This document shows, piece after piece, positions 45,364 to 54,582 of a stretch of DNA of 64,000 bases. The stretch is from assembly GCA_019358855.1 (NCBI GenBank), contig JAHHII010000014.1:1-64000 (forward strand). The letters run 5' to 3'. The translations under genes were made by a program, and so were the position numbers. Under the pieces are notes generated by a model. That model saw only the letters and a program-made list of their open reading frames with translations. It ran no database searches and was not told where the DNA came from. The number at the start of each line of letters is the position of its first letter. Within the stretch, counting starts at the first letter, position 1. This DNA comes from Timaviella obliquedivisa GSE-PSE-MK23-08B (GTDB lineage Bacteria > Cyanobacteriota > Cyanobacteriia > Elainellales > Elainellaceae).

Positions 45364-47694
45364 ATGAAAGAAGAGCAAAATCAGCAGAAACACAATATTG
45401 AGCAACGCCGGGACAACGCCCCCAGTTTTGTTCCTCCTAAGCTTCTGTGGGAACAAAATTTTGAACTGGTCAAACGGTTGGAAAAATTGATTGCCGATTG
45501 GTATCAATTCGCAGTCCAATCCAGTGCAAAAGCGATTCAGATGCACAAAAGCCTTAGCGAACCTGCCAGCGCAACTTCCAGTGGCTCATTTTCGGGTGGA
45601 CAACCGTCTTCAGAGGTTGAACTAGAGCTTGAGCCGGAACGCTACACTCCGCCTGCTCGCTTGCCCAGCCCCCCAGAAAATAAGCCTTGGCGCTGGTCAT
45701 TGGTTTGGCTAGGGATTTTAGGCGCTTTTGGAGGATTAGGAACTGCTGCTTTAGTCTGGCTGACTGCTTTGCCGCCATTACCTAACTGCCAGCAAGTCTC
45801 GCAGTTGACTGTAGATGGCGAACGCCTCTACTGCGCTCAGCAGGCTGCCCAAACGGGAGAGTTGCCTAAAATCGTTGCCAGCTTGGAAATGCTGAAGCAG
45901 TGGGATCAGGAACATCCTCTCTATACGGAAGCCTCCCGTCTCATTGACGATTGGTCTGCCCAAATTTTGGCAAATGCTCGCATCAAAATGCAGGAGAACG
46001 ACGCAAAAGGGGCGATCGAGGCAATTAAGCACATTCCCAAAACCAGCCCTGCTTATGCTGAGGGTCAAGAAATCGTTAAGGAATGGCGACAACAGTGGCA
46101 AAAGGGCAAAGATGTCTACGGCAAAGCCCAAACTGCAATGAAGCAGCAAAACTGGGATGAAGTATCAGAGCAAATTCTAGTTTTGTCTAAATTTGACCAT
46201 ACCTATTGGAGCACTATTCAAACCAACGTGCTTTCCCAGCAGCTTGGGGTTGAGCGGCAGGCACGTCAACTCTTAATTAAGGCTCAAGCATTCTCTAAGA
46301 ACAACAGCTATCGCGGTGTTAAAGAAGCGGTGAGCTTGGCGCAAAAGGTACCTCCCAAAACTTATGCAGGAGCCGATGCCAAGGTTAGCCTTACTCAATG
46401 GAGCAAGCTCTTACTGACCGCAGGCTTTCGCCAATGGGATAGTGGCGATCGCAGGGGAGCCATCTTGACGCTTCTCCTCGCCCCCGCATCTAACACGGCT
46501 CCAGAGGTTCAAGATTTGGTGCGGTTTGGTAATGCCTATAGTTTGGTTAACAGCAGCGAATCTCTTTGGGTGCCTACAGGAGAGCAGATTTGGAACCTGA
46601 TGGAAGCGATCGCTGCGATTAAACAAGTTAAATCAACCAGCCCTTTCTACCCTCAAGCCCAAGCTTACCTCAAAGCTTGGCAAACCAGTCTTAAGGATGC
46701 GGTGCAGGTCAAGTACGCCACGCTGGCGGCAGGGATGGGGCAACATTCCACCCTAAAACTAGCGATCGCCCAAGCTAAGCAGGTGCCACTAGGACATGTT
46801 CGCCGGGTTCAGGCACAAACCTTGATTGCTTACTGGGCAGAGGAAGTTGAGCGGATTGAGGACGAGCCCTTTATGGTTCGGGCTAAAGACTTGGCAAAGT
46901 CGGGCACGATTCCAGACTTAAAGTTGGCGATCGCCCAAGCCCGCAACATCCAACTCGGTCGCGCCCTCCGTGGACAAGCCCAAGACTGGATTTCCACTTG
47001 GCGCGGTCAGATCGAAGTAATTGAAGACCAGCCCATTTTGGCACAAGCCCAAGCTTTCGGACGACAAGGCAAACTGAACGAAGCTATTGATGCTGCTTCT
47101 CGAATCAAAGCCAAACGAGCGCTTTACCCCGAAGCCCAAACCGCCATTTTGGGCTGGCGCGCCGAGCAAATTCGGATTATTCAAATTACCCAAGATCAAC
47201 CTATCCTCAATCAAGCCAGAGCCATGGCATTGAGGGGCAACCTGCAAGGGGCGATCGATATAGCATCACAAATTAGCCCTGGTCGCGCCCTTTACTATGA
47301 GGCACAGGGCAGCGTTGGCAGATGGCAAGAAGAACTTCGTCCGCCTGTTTACATCCCGCCTGAATCTACTCAAAATCAAACTCCAGGCTACACGCCCCCT
47401 GAAGGGGAGTGGGACGATATCGATCCTACGGCTAACGGTGCAGACGATCCATTCAGCCCATTAACCCTGGAATCCTCTCTTGAAGAATCCTATGTCCCTC
47501 CTGAGGAATCAATCTCTGACGACTCGTCTGTCATTGATGCGATGCCGATTGATGAGATTGTCCCCTCGTATGATCTGAATGCTCCGTCCTCTGTTTATGA
47601 GCCGCCTCAACCTGCTGAACCTGACCCTCAAGCCGAAGCTTCCGATAGCGACGTAACGGGTTACTATGACCAGCGCTACTATAACAAGCCTTAA
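45364..47694 (+). CDS. Membrane-anchored repeat protein, cyanobacterial
   Basis: 776 residues. A cytosolic N-terminal region of about 100 residues, one TM helix (LVWLGILGAFGGLGTAALVWL, about 116-137), then a long extracytoplasmic helical part made of about eight imperfect 65-75-residue repeats of the form AI-A-QV--GRALY-EAQ-L--W--E-IEDQPIL-QAQ. The tail is acidic and Pro/Ser-rich, ending GYYDQRYYNKP. Function unknown. Spacer 45026-45363 shows nothing definite. Confidence 0.85.
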   Translation: MKEEQNQQKHNIEQRRDNAPSFVPPKLLWEQNFELVKRLEKLIADWYQFAVQSSAKAIQMHKSLSEPASATSSGSFSGGQPSSEVELELEPERYTPPARLPSPPENKPWRWSLVWLGILGAFGGLGTAALVWLTALPPLPNCQQVSQLTVDGERLYCAQQAAQTGELPKIVASLEMLKQWDQEHPLYTEASRLIDDWSAQILANARIKMQENDAKGAIEAIKHIPKTSPAYAEGQEIVKEWRQQWQKGKDVYGKAQTAMKQQNWDEVSEQILVLSKFDHTYWSTIQTNVLSQQLGVERQARQLLIKAQAFSKNNSYRGVKEAVSLAQKVPPKTYAGADAKVSLTQWSKLLLTAGFRQWDSGDRRGAILTLLLAPASNTAPEVQDLVRFGNAYSLVNSSESLWVPTGEQIWNLMEAIAAIKQVKSTSPFYPQAQAYLKAWQTSLKDAVQVKYATLAAGMGQHSTLKLAIAQAKQVPLGHVRRVQAQTLIAYWAEEVERIEDEPFMVRAKDLAKSGTIPDLKLAIAQARNIQLGRALRGQAQDWISTWRGQIEVIEDQPILAQAQAFGRQGKLNEAIDAASRIKAKRALYPEAQTAILGWRAEQIRIIQITQDQPILNQARAMALRGNLQGAIDIASQISPGRALYYEAQGSVGRWQEELRPPVYIPPESTQNQTPGYTPPEGEWDDIDPTANGADDPFSPLTLESSLEESYVPPEESISDDSSVIDAMPIDEIVPSYDLNAPSSVYEPPQPAEPDPQAEASDSDVTGYYDQRYYNKP

Positions 47695-47806
47695 CTAGCA
47701 AGTCCCGTCACTTAACGCATTGACTGCAAAATTTTGGTCGCGCTAAAGCGCTTGCCAGAATTTCTGCTAATCTGAGGCGAAGTCCAACTTCACTTTGTAA
47801 TGATCC

Positions 47807-49681
47807 ATGAGCGTTGATCAAGTGCCGCTCCCGGTAAGCCGCTCCCTGCTGGTATTAATTGATGAAGACTCGGCATTCTGCCTTAGATTGCGGGTTTGTT
47901 TAGAGCAATACGCAGATTTGGAGCTTGCAGTAGAAGATTCTGATGGCAGCAAAGTCATTCAAATATTGGAAAATGCGCGAAGATCTTCAACCAGTCTCCT
48001 AGAAAGCAGATTAGACTTACCTTCTGCTGAAGACATTGCCCTGATCATTCTCAATATCAACTTGGGATGCTCCAATCCTTCCCAATTGCAAGGCTTGTCC
48101 CTCTGCCAACATATTAAGGGGCAATGTCCCCATATCCCTGTTCTTCTGCTGACTTCCTCTCCCAATGTCAACCAGATTAACGAAGCTCATCAAGCTGGTG
48201 CCAATGGCTATTGTTCCAAAGCCTTGGGTGCCGAATCGTTAGTTGCCATCATCCGGCGAGTATTGGGTGGGCAAAACTACTGGATGCCGCTTCAAAATGC
48301 TGTTTTGCCCAACTCCATACAAACGTCCGGCTCAGTCAGTCCGACTCTCCGAACCCAGAGAACCTTTAACGGTTCTAGTCTTTGGAACAACCTACGATCG
48401 CGCTTGCACCAGTCTGGTATTCAACAAATTGACGCAGTGATGAATGAAGTTGTGAACGAGTTAGAAAACGCTGATCTTTCTTTGTTGAATCGGGCGATCG
48501 TTGCTGGAAAATATCGTGAGTTGAGAGCCGCAAGATGGTTAGTCACTCAGTTGCTGTCCGCCAATGAAGCGACTTCAGAAGGCTCTCAATTAGTACCAGC
48601 GAGTCGCCCTGCCTCAGAATCTCAAGTCCGTCGATTTTCTGAAGATTTCCCTCCTTCTAGTAATAATCCACCGCTTCCCTCCTCCCCGATCGCCACTCAA
48701 CCTTCTTCTTTGATTGAACAAGTCCGCGACCTGCGATCGCTGCTCTTTGACAGCATCTCCACCAAACTTCAAGCCAGCCTGGAAAACCTAACTGAAACCC
48801 CCCTTGAAACGGACATCCTCCGCGAAGACAAAAAAAGAGAGTTGTTTTACCTTATCCTCCGAAAAATCGAGGATCTCTTAGACGAATTAATCTACTCTCA
48901 GGTTCAAGCCGTTCAACTTCAGTCTAAGCAATCCGATATTTTACAAGACCTTTGGCAAGTGATCGTGACTGAATTCTTTGGCAAATACTACACTGTTCCC
49001 CTTGCTGGAATGGAAGTAGAAGTGGTTGATGTTTTGCTTCAAGATGGGAACTTAGTGCAAACCGCTATTTTAGAAAAAATCCCTGGCGTTTCTGATCTGC
49101 TCAAACACTTGCTCTTTCAAGCTCCATTAGAGATTGATAGCGCCCTCTATGCGCCCGGAAACCCTGAGGCGTTAGCCAGAGCGGAAGCCCTTCTAGAAAA
49201 CTGGACGATACAAATGGCGAACGCGGTGATGCAGCCTTTGTTGAATCGTTTTGCGAACGTGGAAGTGATTAAAAAAACTTTCTACGATCGCCGCTTAATT
49301 TCCATCCGTGATATCGAACGATTCCGCAATGATTTGTCGTGGCGATACCGCCTAGAACAACTTTTGCATGAACCTACTGATATCTTTGAAAGCAAACATC
49401 AGATCCTAGTTTTTTCAGGACGTGGCATTCGACGTACTGCCATTTATGCCATTCGCTACCAGGAGCTAGAACAGCTAGAGGGCATTCCACGGGCAATTAC
49501 GCTGGCACTAGAAGCCAGGGATGCGATCGCCCCACGGTTACGCTCTGTGGTGTCGTTTGTGGGCAACGGAGTCGTTTATGTGTTGACCGAGGTGATTGGG
49601 CGGGGAATTGGGCTGGTGGGCAGGGGCGTGTTGAAGGGAATGGGGAATATTTGGCAGGATAATCGGTTTAGCCGGAAGTAG
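47807..49681 (+). CDS. Response-regulator receiver / DUF3685 (Ycf55-like) protein
   Basis: 624 residues. N-terminal receiver domain (about 10-155) with ALIILNINLG at the phospho-acceptor strand: the Asp is replaced by Asn, so classical phosphorylation is doubtful; LLTSSPNVNQ and KALG follow. A low-complexity linker, then the DUF3685/Ycf55 region (about 300-624) with KREL-FYLILRKIEDLLDELI and a C-terminus rich in Gly and Val. Plastid and cyanobacterial family of unknown function. Confidence 0.85.
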   Translation: MSVDQVPLPVSRSLLVLIDEDSAFCLRLRVCLEQYADLELAVEDSDGSKVIQILENARRSSTSLLESRLDLPSAEDIALIILNINLGCSNPSQLQGLSLCQHIKGQCPHIPVLLLTSSPNVNQINEAHQAGANGYCSKALGAESLVAIIRRVLGGQNYWMPLQNAVLPNSIQTSGSVSPTLRTQRTFNGSSLWNNLRSRLHQSGIQQIDAVMNEVVNELENADLSLLNRAIVAGKYRELRAARWLVTQLLSANEATSEGSQLVPASRPASESQVRRFSEDFPPSSNNPPLPSSPIATQPSSLIEQVRDLRSLLFDSISTKLQASLENLTETPLETDILREDKKRELFYLILRKIEDLLDELIYSQVQAVQLQSKQSDILQDLWQVIVTEFFGKYYTVPLAGMEVEVVDVLLQDGNLVQTAILEKIPGVSDLLKHLLFQAPLEIDSALYAPGNPEALARAEALLENWTIQMANAVMQPLLNRFANVEVIKKTFYDRRLISIRDIERFRNDLSWRYRLEQLLHEPTDIFESKHQILVFSGRGIRRTAIYAIRYQELEQLEGIPRAITLALEARDAIAPRLRSVVSFVGNGVVYVLTEVIGRGIGLVGRGVLKGMGNIWQDNRFSRK

Positions 49682-49769
49682 GGAGTCTTTGGAACGACTC
49701 GATTTCGTAAGTCGTTCTAGAGAGGAATTGTAGTTAAAATAGAGTCGAGTGAGCGATCGCGTTCGCGTA

Positions 49770-50045
49770 ATGACATTTGAATGGGATGAAGCGAAGCGTC
49801 TTGCCAATCTTCGCAAGCACGGGATTGATTTTATTGATGTTTCAGCCGTGTTTGAAGAAAACTCTGTAACGGTTGAAGATGATCGTTACAGTTATGGAGA
49901 GCAACGTTTTATCACCTTTGGACTGTTGCAAGGGCGAGTCGTTGCTATTGTTCATACCGAGCGTGATGATTGCACTCGGATTATCTCTGCACGAAAGGCG
50001 ACTAAGTATGAGCAACGAATTTACATCGAGACACTCTCAGACTGA
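49770..50045 (+). CDS. brnT: BrnT-family toxin
   Basis: 91 residues from ATG 49770; a GTG at 49749 is less likely. TFEWDEAKRLANLRKHGIDF, then DDRYSYGEQRFITFGLLQGR and IHTERDDCTRIISARKATKYEQR are the complete BrnT fold, a ribonuclease toxin. Followed by its antitoxin with a 38-bp overlap. No duplication of the preceding gene end was found here. Confidence 0.92.
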   Translation: MTFEWDEAKRLANLRKHGIDFIDVSAVFEENSVTVEDDRYSYGEQRFITFGLLQGRVVAIVHTERDDCTRIISARKATKYEQRIYIETLSD

Positions 50046-50286
50046 TTGGCAACGACTTGATGCGATGGAGGATGAAGATATTGACTTATCGGATTGTCCA
50101 GAAGTAACTCCTGAACAGTTTGCTAAGGCGATCGTGCGACGAGTTAAGGAGGTTGAGGAGAAGAATGAGCCGATTTCTATCAAGTTTCATCCCAGGGTTT
50201 TAGCTTGGGCAAAGGAAGAAGCAAAAAAACGGGGAGTAGACTATCAAGCAATTATTAATGAAGCGTTGCTGGAGAAAATTGGCTAA
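50008..50286 (+). CDS. brnA: BrnA-family antitoxin
   Basis: 92 residues. Acidic N-terminus (DAMEDEDIDLSDCPEVTPEQF) that binds BrnT and a C-terminal ribbon-helix-helix (ISIKFHPRVLAWAKEEAKKRGVDYQAIINEALLEKIG). Starts within the toxin gene, so expression is coupled. Likely autorepressor of the module. Confidence 0.9.
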   Translation: MSNEFTSRHSQTDWQRLDAMEDEDIDLSDCPEVTPEQFAKAIVRRVKEVEEKNEPISIKFHPRVLAWAKEEAKKRGVDYQAIINEALLEKIG

Positions 50287-50333
50287 CAATTATTATTCGC
50301 TTAAATTTAACAACTATATCAATCAATGCTAAT

Positions 50334-51137
50334 TTATCTCTGCCAGGGCTTCTCGTCATTCAAAGATCGACAAGCAAGAACTATGTCATTTGTTAGTGTT
50401 TGCTTGTGATTAACAGAGGACTTTTCCGAAATTAGAACTAGATCTTTCTCAAATTCAAACTCATCATGATAAGTCTTCAAAGCTTTTGTTGTAATACTTC
50501 TCGAATTACTATACAAATGTGCGAGAGCAGAATTAGTTACGTATCCATTTCTATCTAGCTCTTTTTCGATTCGCTGTTTCCATCGAGTAGAAACTTCTTT
50601 CTCTTCAGAATTTCTTCGTTTCTGTATAGTCTTATTCCCGTCAAAGTTAATACTGTTAAAGTGAAGTACTTCACTCCACTCTTTCCTCTCCTGAACTTCT
50701 TCTGAGACTTTTTCTGCTTTCACAACAAGCCGCAACGCGAAAAGAAACAGTAGCGTAGATAATATCAGCAAAGGTAATGGTACTAGAACGAATAAAAATC
50801 CTATAAGAACTACAAAAGGAATTAGCAAGAATGGATGTCTAAAGTATGAGAACAAATCACAAGCTAGGAAACTTAAAAATGTTTGTGCTGATTCCATCAC
50901 ATATTCTTGGCGAAGCCGCTGCCAATATCTCCGTAAAAAACCTAAATAGGTGACTGCTGCAATTATCCAAATTATTAATTGCGCTGTTGCATCAAGGGGA
51001 TAGTCAATTAAAGGAATAGAGAGTGAAACTGGACTATTGATCAAAGCTATCAGAGCAATAGTATCCATTAGGAAGCCAAGAAAAGTAGCAACTAAGTCAA
51101 AATTTTCTTTAAGCCAACTGCCTAACGAGAATCGCAT
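50334..51137 (-). CDS. Hypothetical membrane protein
   Basis: 267 residues. Four hydrophobic segments in the first 140 residues (about 15-35, 50-72, 98-120, 122-142), then a charged cytosolic part (EEVQERKEWSEVL, RRNSEEKEVSTRWKQRIEKEL) that could hold a helix-turn-helix-like stretch (ALAHLYSNSRSITTKALKTYHDE). Not recognised. AT-rich and HIP1-free, probably acquired. Confidence 0.7.
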   Translation of the reverse strand: MRFSLGSWLKENFDLVATFLGFLMDTIALIALINSPVSLSIPLIDYPLDATAQLIIWIIAAVTYLGFLRRYWQRLRQEYVMESAQTFLSFLACDLFSYFRHPFLLIPFVVLIGFLFVLVPLPLLILSTLLFLFALRLVVKAEKVSEEVQERKEWSEVLHFNSINFDGNKTIQKRRNSEEKEVSTRWKQRIEKELDRNGYVTNSALAHLYSNSRSITTKALKTYHDEFEFEKDLVLISEKSSVNHKQTLTNDIVLACRSLNDEKPWQR

Positions 51138-51295
51138 ACTGAGAACAATAAGGAATTTCCAACTACTTAACTTTAGACGCTAAAAGACTAATTCTCAATT
51201 ACTGCCCTTATAGATAACTCAGGCTGCACTGGAGGACATTGCTCAGAAATCATTCCTATAAAAATTCCTTTGTCATTAAAAATCTCCTCAACCCC

Positions 51296-51325
51296 TTGAC
51301 TTAAACCAACAAATCTCGGTATTCT
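51296..51325 (+). promoter_or_regulatory. Predicted promoter of leader/small-protein locus 3
   Basis: TTGACT, 18 bp, TATTCT. The stretch TTGACTTAAACC matches TTGTCTTAAACC of the locus at 59.9 kb. Predicted leader about 227 nt. Confidence 0.55.
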
Positions 51326-51558
51326 CCAAAGCTAGGGCTGTGTTCTATTTCACACATAGCCGAATACATACCCCGAAAATCTAGCACCGCCCATCGCTGC
51401 TACTAACAGCAATGGACGGCTGACCCCCAAACTGTTCTGACCAGTCTGGCAGCTAACGATGCATTTTAGCATCTGAACTAGCCACCCTGACTCGCTACAA
51501 CGGGGTGGCTAGGTTTTTGGGTTTCTTCCCACAGAAACTCAAAACCGGAGAACCACAA
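51326..51558 (+). ncRNA. Structured leader, locus 3 (divergent)
   Basis: Sequence has diverged from the other two leaders, but several hairpins are evident: GCCCATCGCTG/CAGCAATGGAC (51389-51417, two mismatches), GATGC/GCATC (51458-51473), and a perfect 10-bp stem CTAGCCACCC/GGGTGGCTAG (51478-51512) directly followed by GTTTTT, which could terminate transcription early. The ribosome site GGAG is 8 nt before the ATG. Confidence 0.5.
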
Positions 51559-51795
51559 ATGAATGCCTTACAAAGTGCGATCGCCGCTCACGTTCAAGTC
51601 CCTGTACCTGCTTCCCCTAATCCCCTCCGAGAAAAAGTAACCATCCTGATCATTTCTTCCCCCGAAGGCGTGCGCGAAAACATTCACGAGTTACACCAGC
51701 GCGGTTACGCCGAAGCCAGCCTCTGGAGCGGACTATTACCCTCCTCCAATCCAGGCGAAGTCATGAGTATATTAGTGCGCCATCGCCTAATCTAA
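51559..51795 (+). CDS. Small protein of the leader-associated family, member 3
   Basis: 78 residues. After a 26-residue N-terminus, KVTILIISSPEGVRENIHELHQRGYAEASLWSGLLP then EVMSILVRHRLI in order follows the beta-helix-beta-beta pattern and spacing of the 66-residue proteins at 23341 and 59468, including E-x-V at the helix start and the final MS-x-LVR. Homology is judged by eye and by the shared promoter and leader layout. Function unknown. Confidence 0.72.
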   Translation: MNALQSAIAAHVQVPVPASPNPLREKVTILIISSPEGVRENIHELHQRGYAEASLWSGLLPSSNPGEVMSILVRHRLI

Positions 51796-51816
51796 ACAAT
51801 AGTGGAGCTATCCCCT

Positions 51817-51861
51817 CCTTCAAAGTCCTTTCCTTCAGGAGAGGGCTTTAGGGAGAGGTCT
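51817..51861. mobile_element. Internal fragment of MITE family B
   Basis: CCTTCAAAGTCC-TTTCCTTCAGG then AGAGGGCTTTAGGGAGAGG, the same as 18254-18299 with a few changes. No terminal repeats of the element remain. It separates the small-protein gene from raf1 and could still form a hairpin there. Confidence 0.6.
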
Positions 51862-52918
51862 ACTCATCAATCTGCCAAAGTTCCTTGTTGTAATCCTCAT
51901 CCAAAACCTTATTGGGACGCAACACCAGCACCACCTTCCCCAGAATTGGCACAGTCGGAGCCACCTCAAACCAAGCCACCTGAAGCTGACCCTCTTGATC
52001 CACCACAAAATGATGCTCCTCGCTCCACTGTCGCTGGGCGCGATCGACCATTACCAGCACTTCCTCTGGTAACGTATCTGGCGAACTTGGCAGATCGGTG
52101 CTATCTGCCAACAACATCACCGGATCTTCAGATCCCAGCACCACTTGCCAACTCGGCAACGATATCCAAGCCCCAACCCCAGAGAATTTGACTAGCCGAA
52201 ATGCCCCATCTTCTTCCACCATCGGCACTGCTTGCAAATCTGCGGTGGCTAAGGGCAACTTACCGACCACTGGCAAAATTCGGGGCTGATCGGCGGCGGC
52301 TTCTAGGCGATAAAACGGCAGCTTGGGAGCAGCTTTGCTGCGCGTGATTGTGAAATCGGTTAGCAGTTTCTCAATTTGTTGCCGTGCCGATTCGCTTTTG
52401 GCAAACCGTAGCCCCTGGGCAATCAAGCGCGATCGCGCCTGCAAATCTGCCTGTTGTCGTGCCAGCTTCCAGTAATAATGGGCGATCGCATCGCTAGGAT
52501 AATCCGAAAACTCTGGAGGAGCTTTAAACCGCCCAAAATCTTTCAGTGCCTTCGTAACCTCGCCTGCTCCTTCCGAATCTAGCCCCCGCTCTACCACCAG
52601 CGCCGCCGCCGCCACTCGCTCTGTTTGAGTCAGTACGCGCAATTCGTACAGTGAATCACTGCCCGTCCGTTCAAACCGTGCTAAAACCTCTGGCGGTGCG
52701 TCTCCACTTTCTATCGAACTATAAACCTGCGCCGCCACCACAATCTGGTTCTGTTGAATTGGCTCAAACCCAGTTTCCTCAAAGATTTTTTGCTGCGAAT
52801 AACCCGCTTTTTGTAGGGTTTGGCAAGCCTTGCCCCACGCCAGCCAGTTTCCTTCCTTACGGCGAAGGGATTGGACAAGTTCTTGAATTTGGGCTTGGTT
52901 TTCGGGGGAGGGGGACAT
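51860..52918 (-). CDS. raf1: RuBisCO accumulation factor 1
   Basis: 352 residues, assembly chaperone for the large subunit of form I RuBisCO. N-terminal alpha domain (about 8-200: RRKEGNWLAWGKACQTLQKAGYS, IFEETGFEPIQQNQIVVAAQVY, SLYELRVL) and C-terminal beta domain (about 215-350: YRLEAAADQPRILPVVGKLP, GAWISLPSWQVVLGSEDPV). Full length. Not next to rbcL, as usual. Start ATG. Confidence 0.95.
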   Translation of the reverse strand: MSPSPENQAQIQELVQSLRRKEGNWLAWGKACQTLQKAGYSQQKIFEETGFEPIQQNQIVVAAQVYSSIESGDAPPEVLARFERTGSDSLYELRVLTQTERVAAAALVVERGLDSEGAGEVTKALKDFGRFKAPPEFSDYPSDAIAHYYWKLARQQADLQARSRLIAQGLRFAKSESARQQIEKLLTDFTITRSKAAPKLPFYRLEAAADQPRILPVVGKLPLATADLQAVPMVEEDGAFRLVKFSGVGAWISLPSWQVVLGSEDPVMLLADSTDLPSSPDTLPEEVLVMVDRAQRQWSEEHHFVVDQEGQLQVAWFEVAPTVPILGKVVLVLRPNKVLDEDYNKELWQIDE

Positions 52919-53134
52919 GGGAAATTAAATCTTGAAGGAGTAGTTTGAGGGGCGATCGAGCCGCCATGAAGATCATTAAAGGCTAAAACTGTGCCAATAA
53001 CGTCACTCAATGATGGTAGCTCATTGGCGAGTCATAGCGAGTTGACTATCCCCAGTGTTGCTGAATGAAAATGTTGCTGAGTGAAATCGACTGCTGCCCA
53101 TTCGATCGCCTAAAATCTTCACTTCTAGCCATGA

Positions 53135-53560
53135 CTACAAATCTAGGGAAAAGTGATGACTACTGATCTTCATCCGTTGCTGAAAATAGAACCGATGTGC
53201 ATCAAAACGCTGAACTCCTGAGTCTAACTTTAACTGAGTACAGTGATGCAACTTAGCGTACTCAATGAGCCAACTAAAGATATGCTGTCCATATCTCTGC
53301 GATCGCATAGTTTTATCAACAACCAGATCATAAATGTACAAAGATTGTCCCCATGCAAAACATTCATAAACACAGAATCCGGCAACAGCAACAACCCGGT
53401 CATCTACTTTGATAAAAGTAAGCTGATATCCATTTTGTTGCTGACGATGAAACTGCGCTAAAAACTTTTCTTGCTCAAGGTGTGAATATAATTGAGACAA
53501 AATAGAAAAGCATTCAAGAATTTGTGCATCAGATTCTGCCAACTGAATTAACACGAGCAA
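53135..53560 (-). CDS. GNAT N-acetyltransferase
   Basis: 141 residues from a TTG or the third-codon GTG. Strand VAVAGFCVYECFAWG, motif A LYIYDLVVDKTMRSQRYGQHIFSWL (R-S-Q-R-Y-G) and motif B KLHHCTQLKLDSGVQRFDAHRFY mark the GNAT fold. Acceptor unknown. Contains a bidirectional terminator after the convergent gene. Confidence 0.85.
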   Translation of the reverse strand: MLVLIQLAESDAQILECFSILSQLYSHLEQEKFLAQFHRQQQNGYQLTFIKVDDRVVAVAGFCVYECFAWGQSLYIYDLVVDKTMRSQRYGQHIFSWLIEYAKLHHCTQLKLDSGVQRFDAHRFYFQQRMKISSHHFSLDL

Positions 53561-53613
53561 ATACCTCTCAAAATAAAAGCTCTAATACGCTGAAGCAATC
53601 TCTACCTGTAATA

Positions 53614-53653
53614 AAAAAAGACGTGTTTCAGCAGTACGAAGCACGTCTTTTTT
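53614..53653. terminator. Strong hairpin terminator upstream of the GNAT gene
   Basis: AAAAAAGACGTGTTTC pairs with GAAGCACGTCTTTTTT (one T-G pair) around the loop AGCAGTAC. It ends 75 bp before the hupE stop, so it serves hupE on the minus strand. Confidence 0.9.
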
Positions 53654-53727
53654 ATAGGCTTTATCCTAACTCGCTAAGGATGGACAAAACTAGAGCGATC
53701 GAGCTATCACGACAGAGTTACTTACCT

Positions 53728-54426
53728 CTACCTACCAGAGATAGGAATCATAACTGCCACAACCTGAGACGCAAAGAACGCAATCCCAACACCGCAAATA
53801 ACAAGACCCGCAGAACGCAATTTTTCTGGAGATTGCTGTTTTGCTTCTTGTCCAATAAGGGCTGTTTTGCCAACTTGGAATGCCAGGAGTGAGACAACAA
53901 TTTGAATCGCTGTAAAGCCAATGAAATACGCCAGCAGCGGGGCTGTTTCTGCACCAAAAATAGCTTCACCATAGGCATGACCATGAAATAAACCCGCAAC
54001 CGCTGACAAACCTGCTACTACAAGAGTATTGGGGCTATCTTTCATCACCAACAAAATACCAAATAACAAAACTGACCCAGAGACAAATAGCTCAACTCCT
54101 GGAAAGCTGATGCTTGCTAGGTGCGCCCCAGTACCAAGCATTGCTGCTAACAGAAACGAGATTGGAATCAAGATTCCTTGCCGTTTGATCGCGGCAAGTA
54201 AGCCAACTGCCCCAATAAACACAAAATGATCAAGCCCAATTAGGGGATGCGCTACCCCACTCATAAAACCTTCAAATAGATTAGAGGGTATTCTGCCTCC
54301 CATTGGATGATGGGCAGAAGCAGGAGTTGCTATTAGCAACAAAATACTTGTTAGAGCAACCAATGCAGCTATTTGTTGGAAAGCCTTGTTAAAAAAAAGA
54401 AATTGGTAGCTTTTAAATTTATCCAT
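53728..54426 (-). CDS. hupE: HupE/UreJ-family metal transporter, B12-regulated
   Basis: 232 residues from the ATG at 54426; a longer frame would run into the riboswitch. Signal peptide ending ATPASAHH and six TM helices. Metal motif HPMGGRIPSN and LIGLDHFVF plus the helix HGHAYGEA with conserved His. Family members carry Ni or Co; the cobalamin riboswitch upstream points to cobalt uptake for B12. Confidence 0.92.
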   Translation of the reverse strand: MDKFKSYQFLFFNKAFQQIAALVALTSILLLIATPASAHHPMGGRIPSNLFEGFMSGVAHPLIGLDHFVFIGAVGLLAAIKRQGILIPISFLLAAMLGTGAHLASISFPGVELFVSGSVLLFGILLVMKDSPNTLVVAGLSAVAGLFHGHAYGEAIFGAETAPLLAYFIGFTAIQIVVSLLAFQVGKTALIGQEAKQQSPEKLRSAGLVICGVGIAFFASQVVAVMIPISGR

Positions 54427-54457
54427 TTTCTGTGCCTCGCAGATGTAGAAATGAGTT

Positions 54458-54582
54458 AATCCATCGGCGGGCATCCTGACTAAAAGATTTTCATAATCTC
54501 ATTACAGTTGCGGGACAGCGCCGGACTTACACCGAACTTTCCCCGTTTCCTCTGGTGGCTGTTCCCCACCAGAACCAATGAA
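54458..54582 (-). promoter_or_regulatory. Cobalamin riboswitch
   Basis: On the minus strand the leader holds GGTGTAAGTCCGGCGCTGT, then CCCGCAACTGTAATGAG and AGTCAGGATGCCCGCCGATGG, preceded by GGTGGGGAACAGCCACC and GGGGAAAG: the B12-box and core of cobalamin riboswitches, about 30 nt before the hupE start. It should turn hupE off when adenosyl- or methylcobalamin is plentiful. Confidence 0.95.

Noticed and set aside
53050-53090. GTTGCTGAATGAAAATGTTGCTGAGTGAAA, resembling MITE family B ends
   Set aside because: Two short imperfect copies of the terminal motif without the rest of the element or an opposite end; could be chance.
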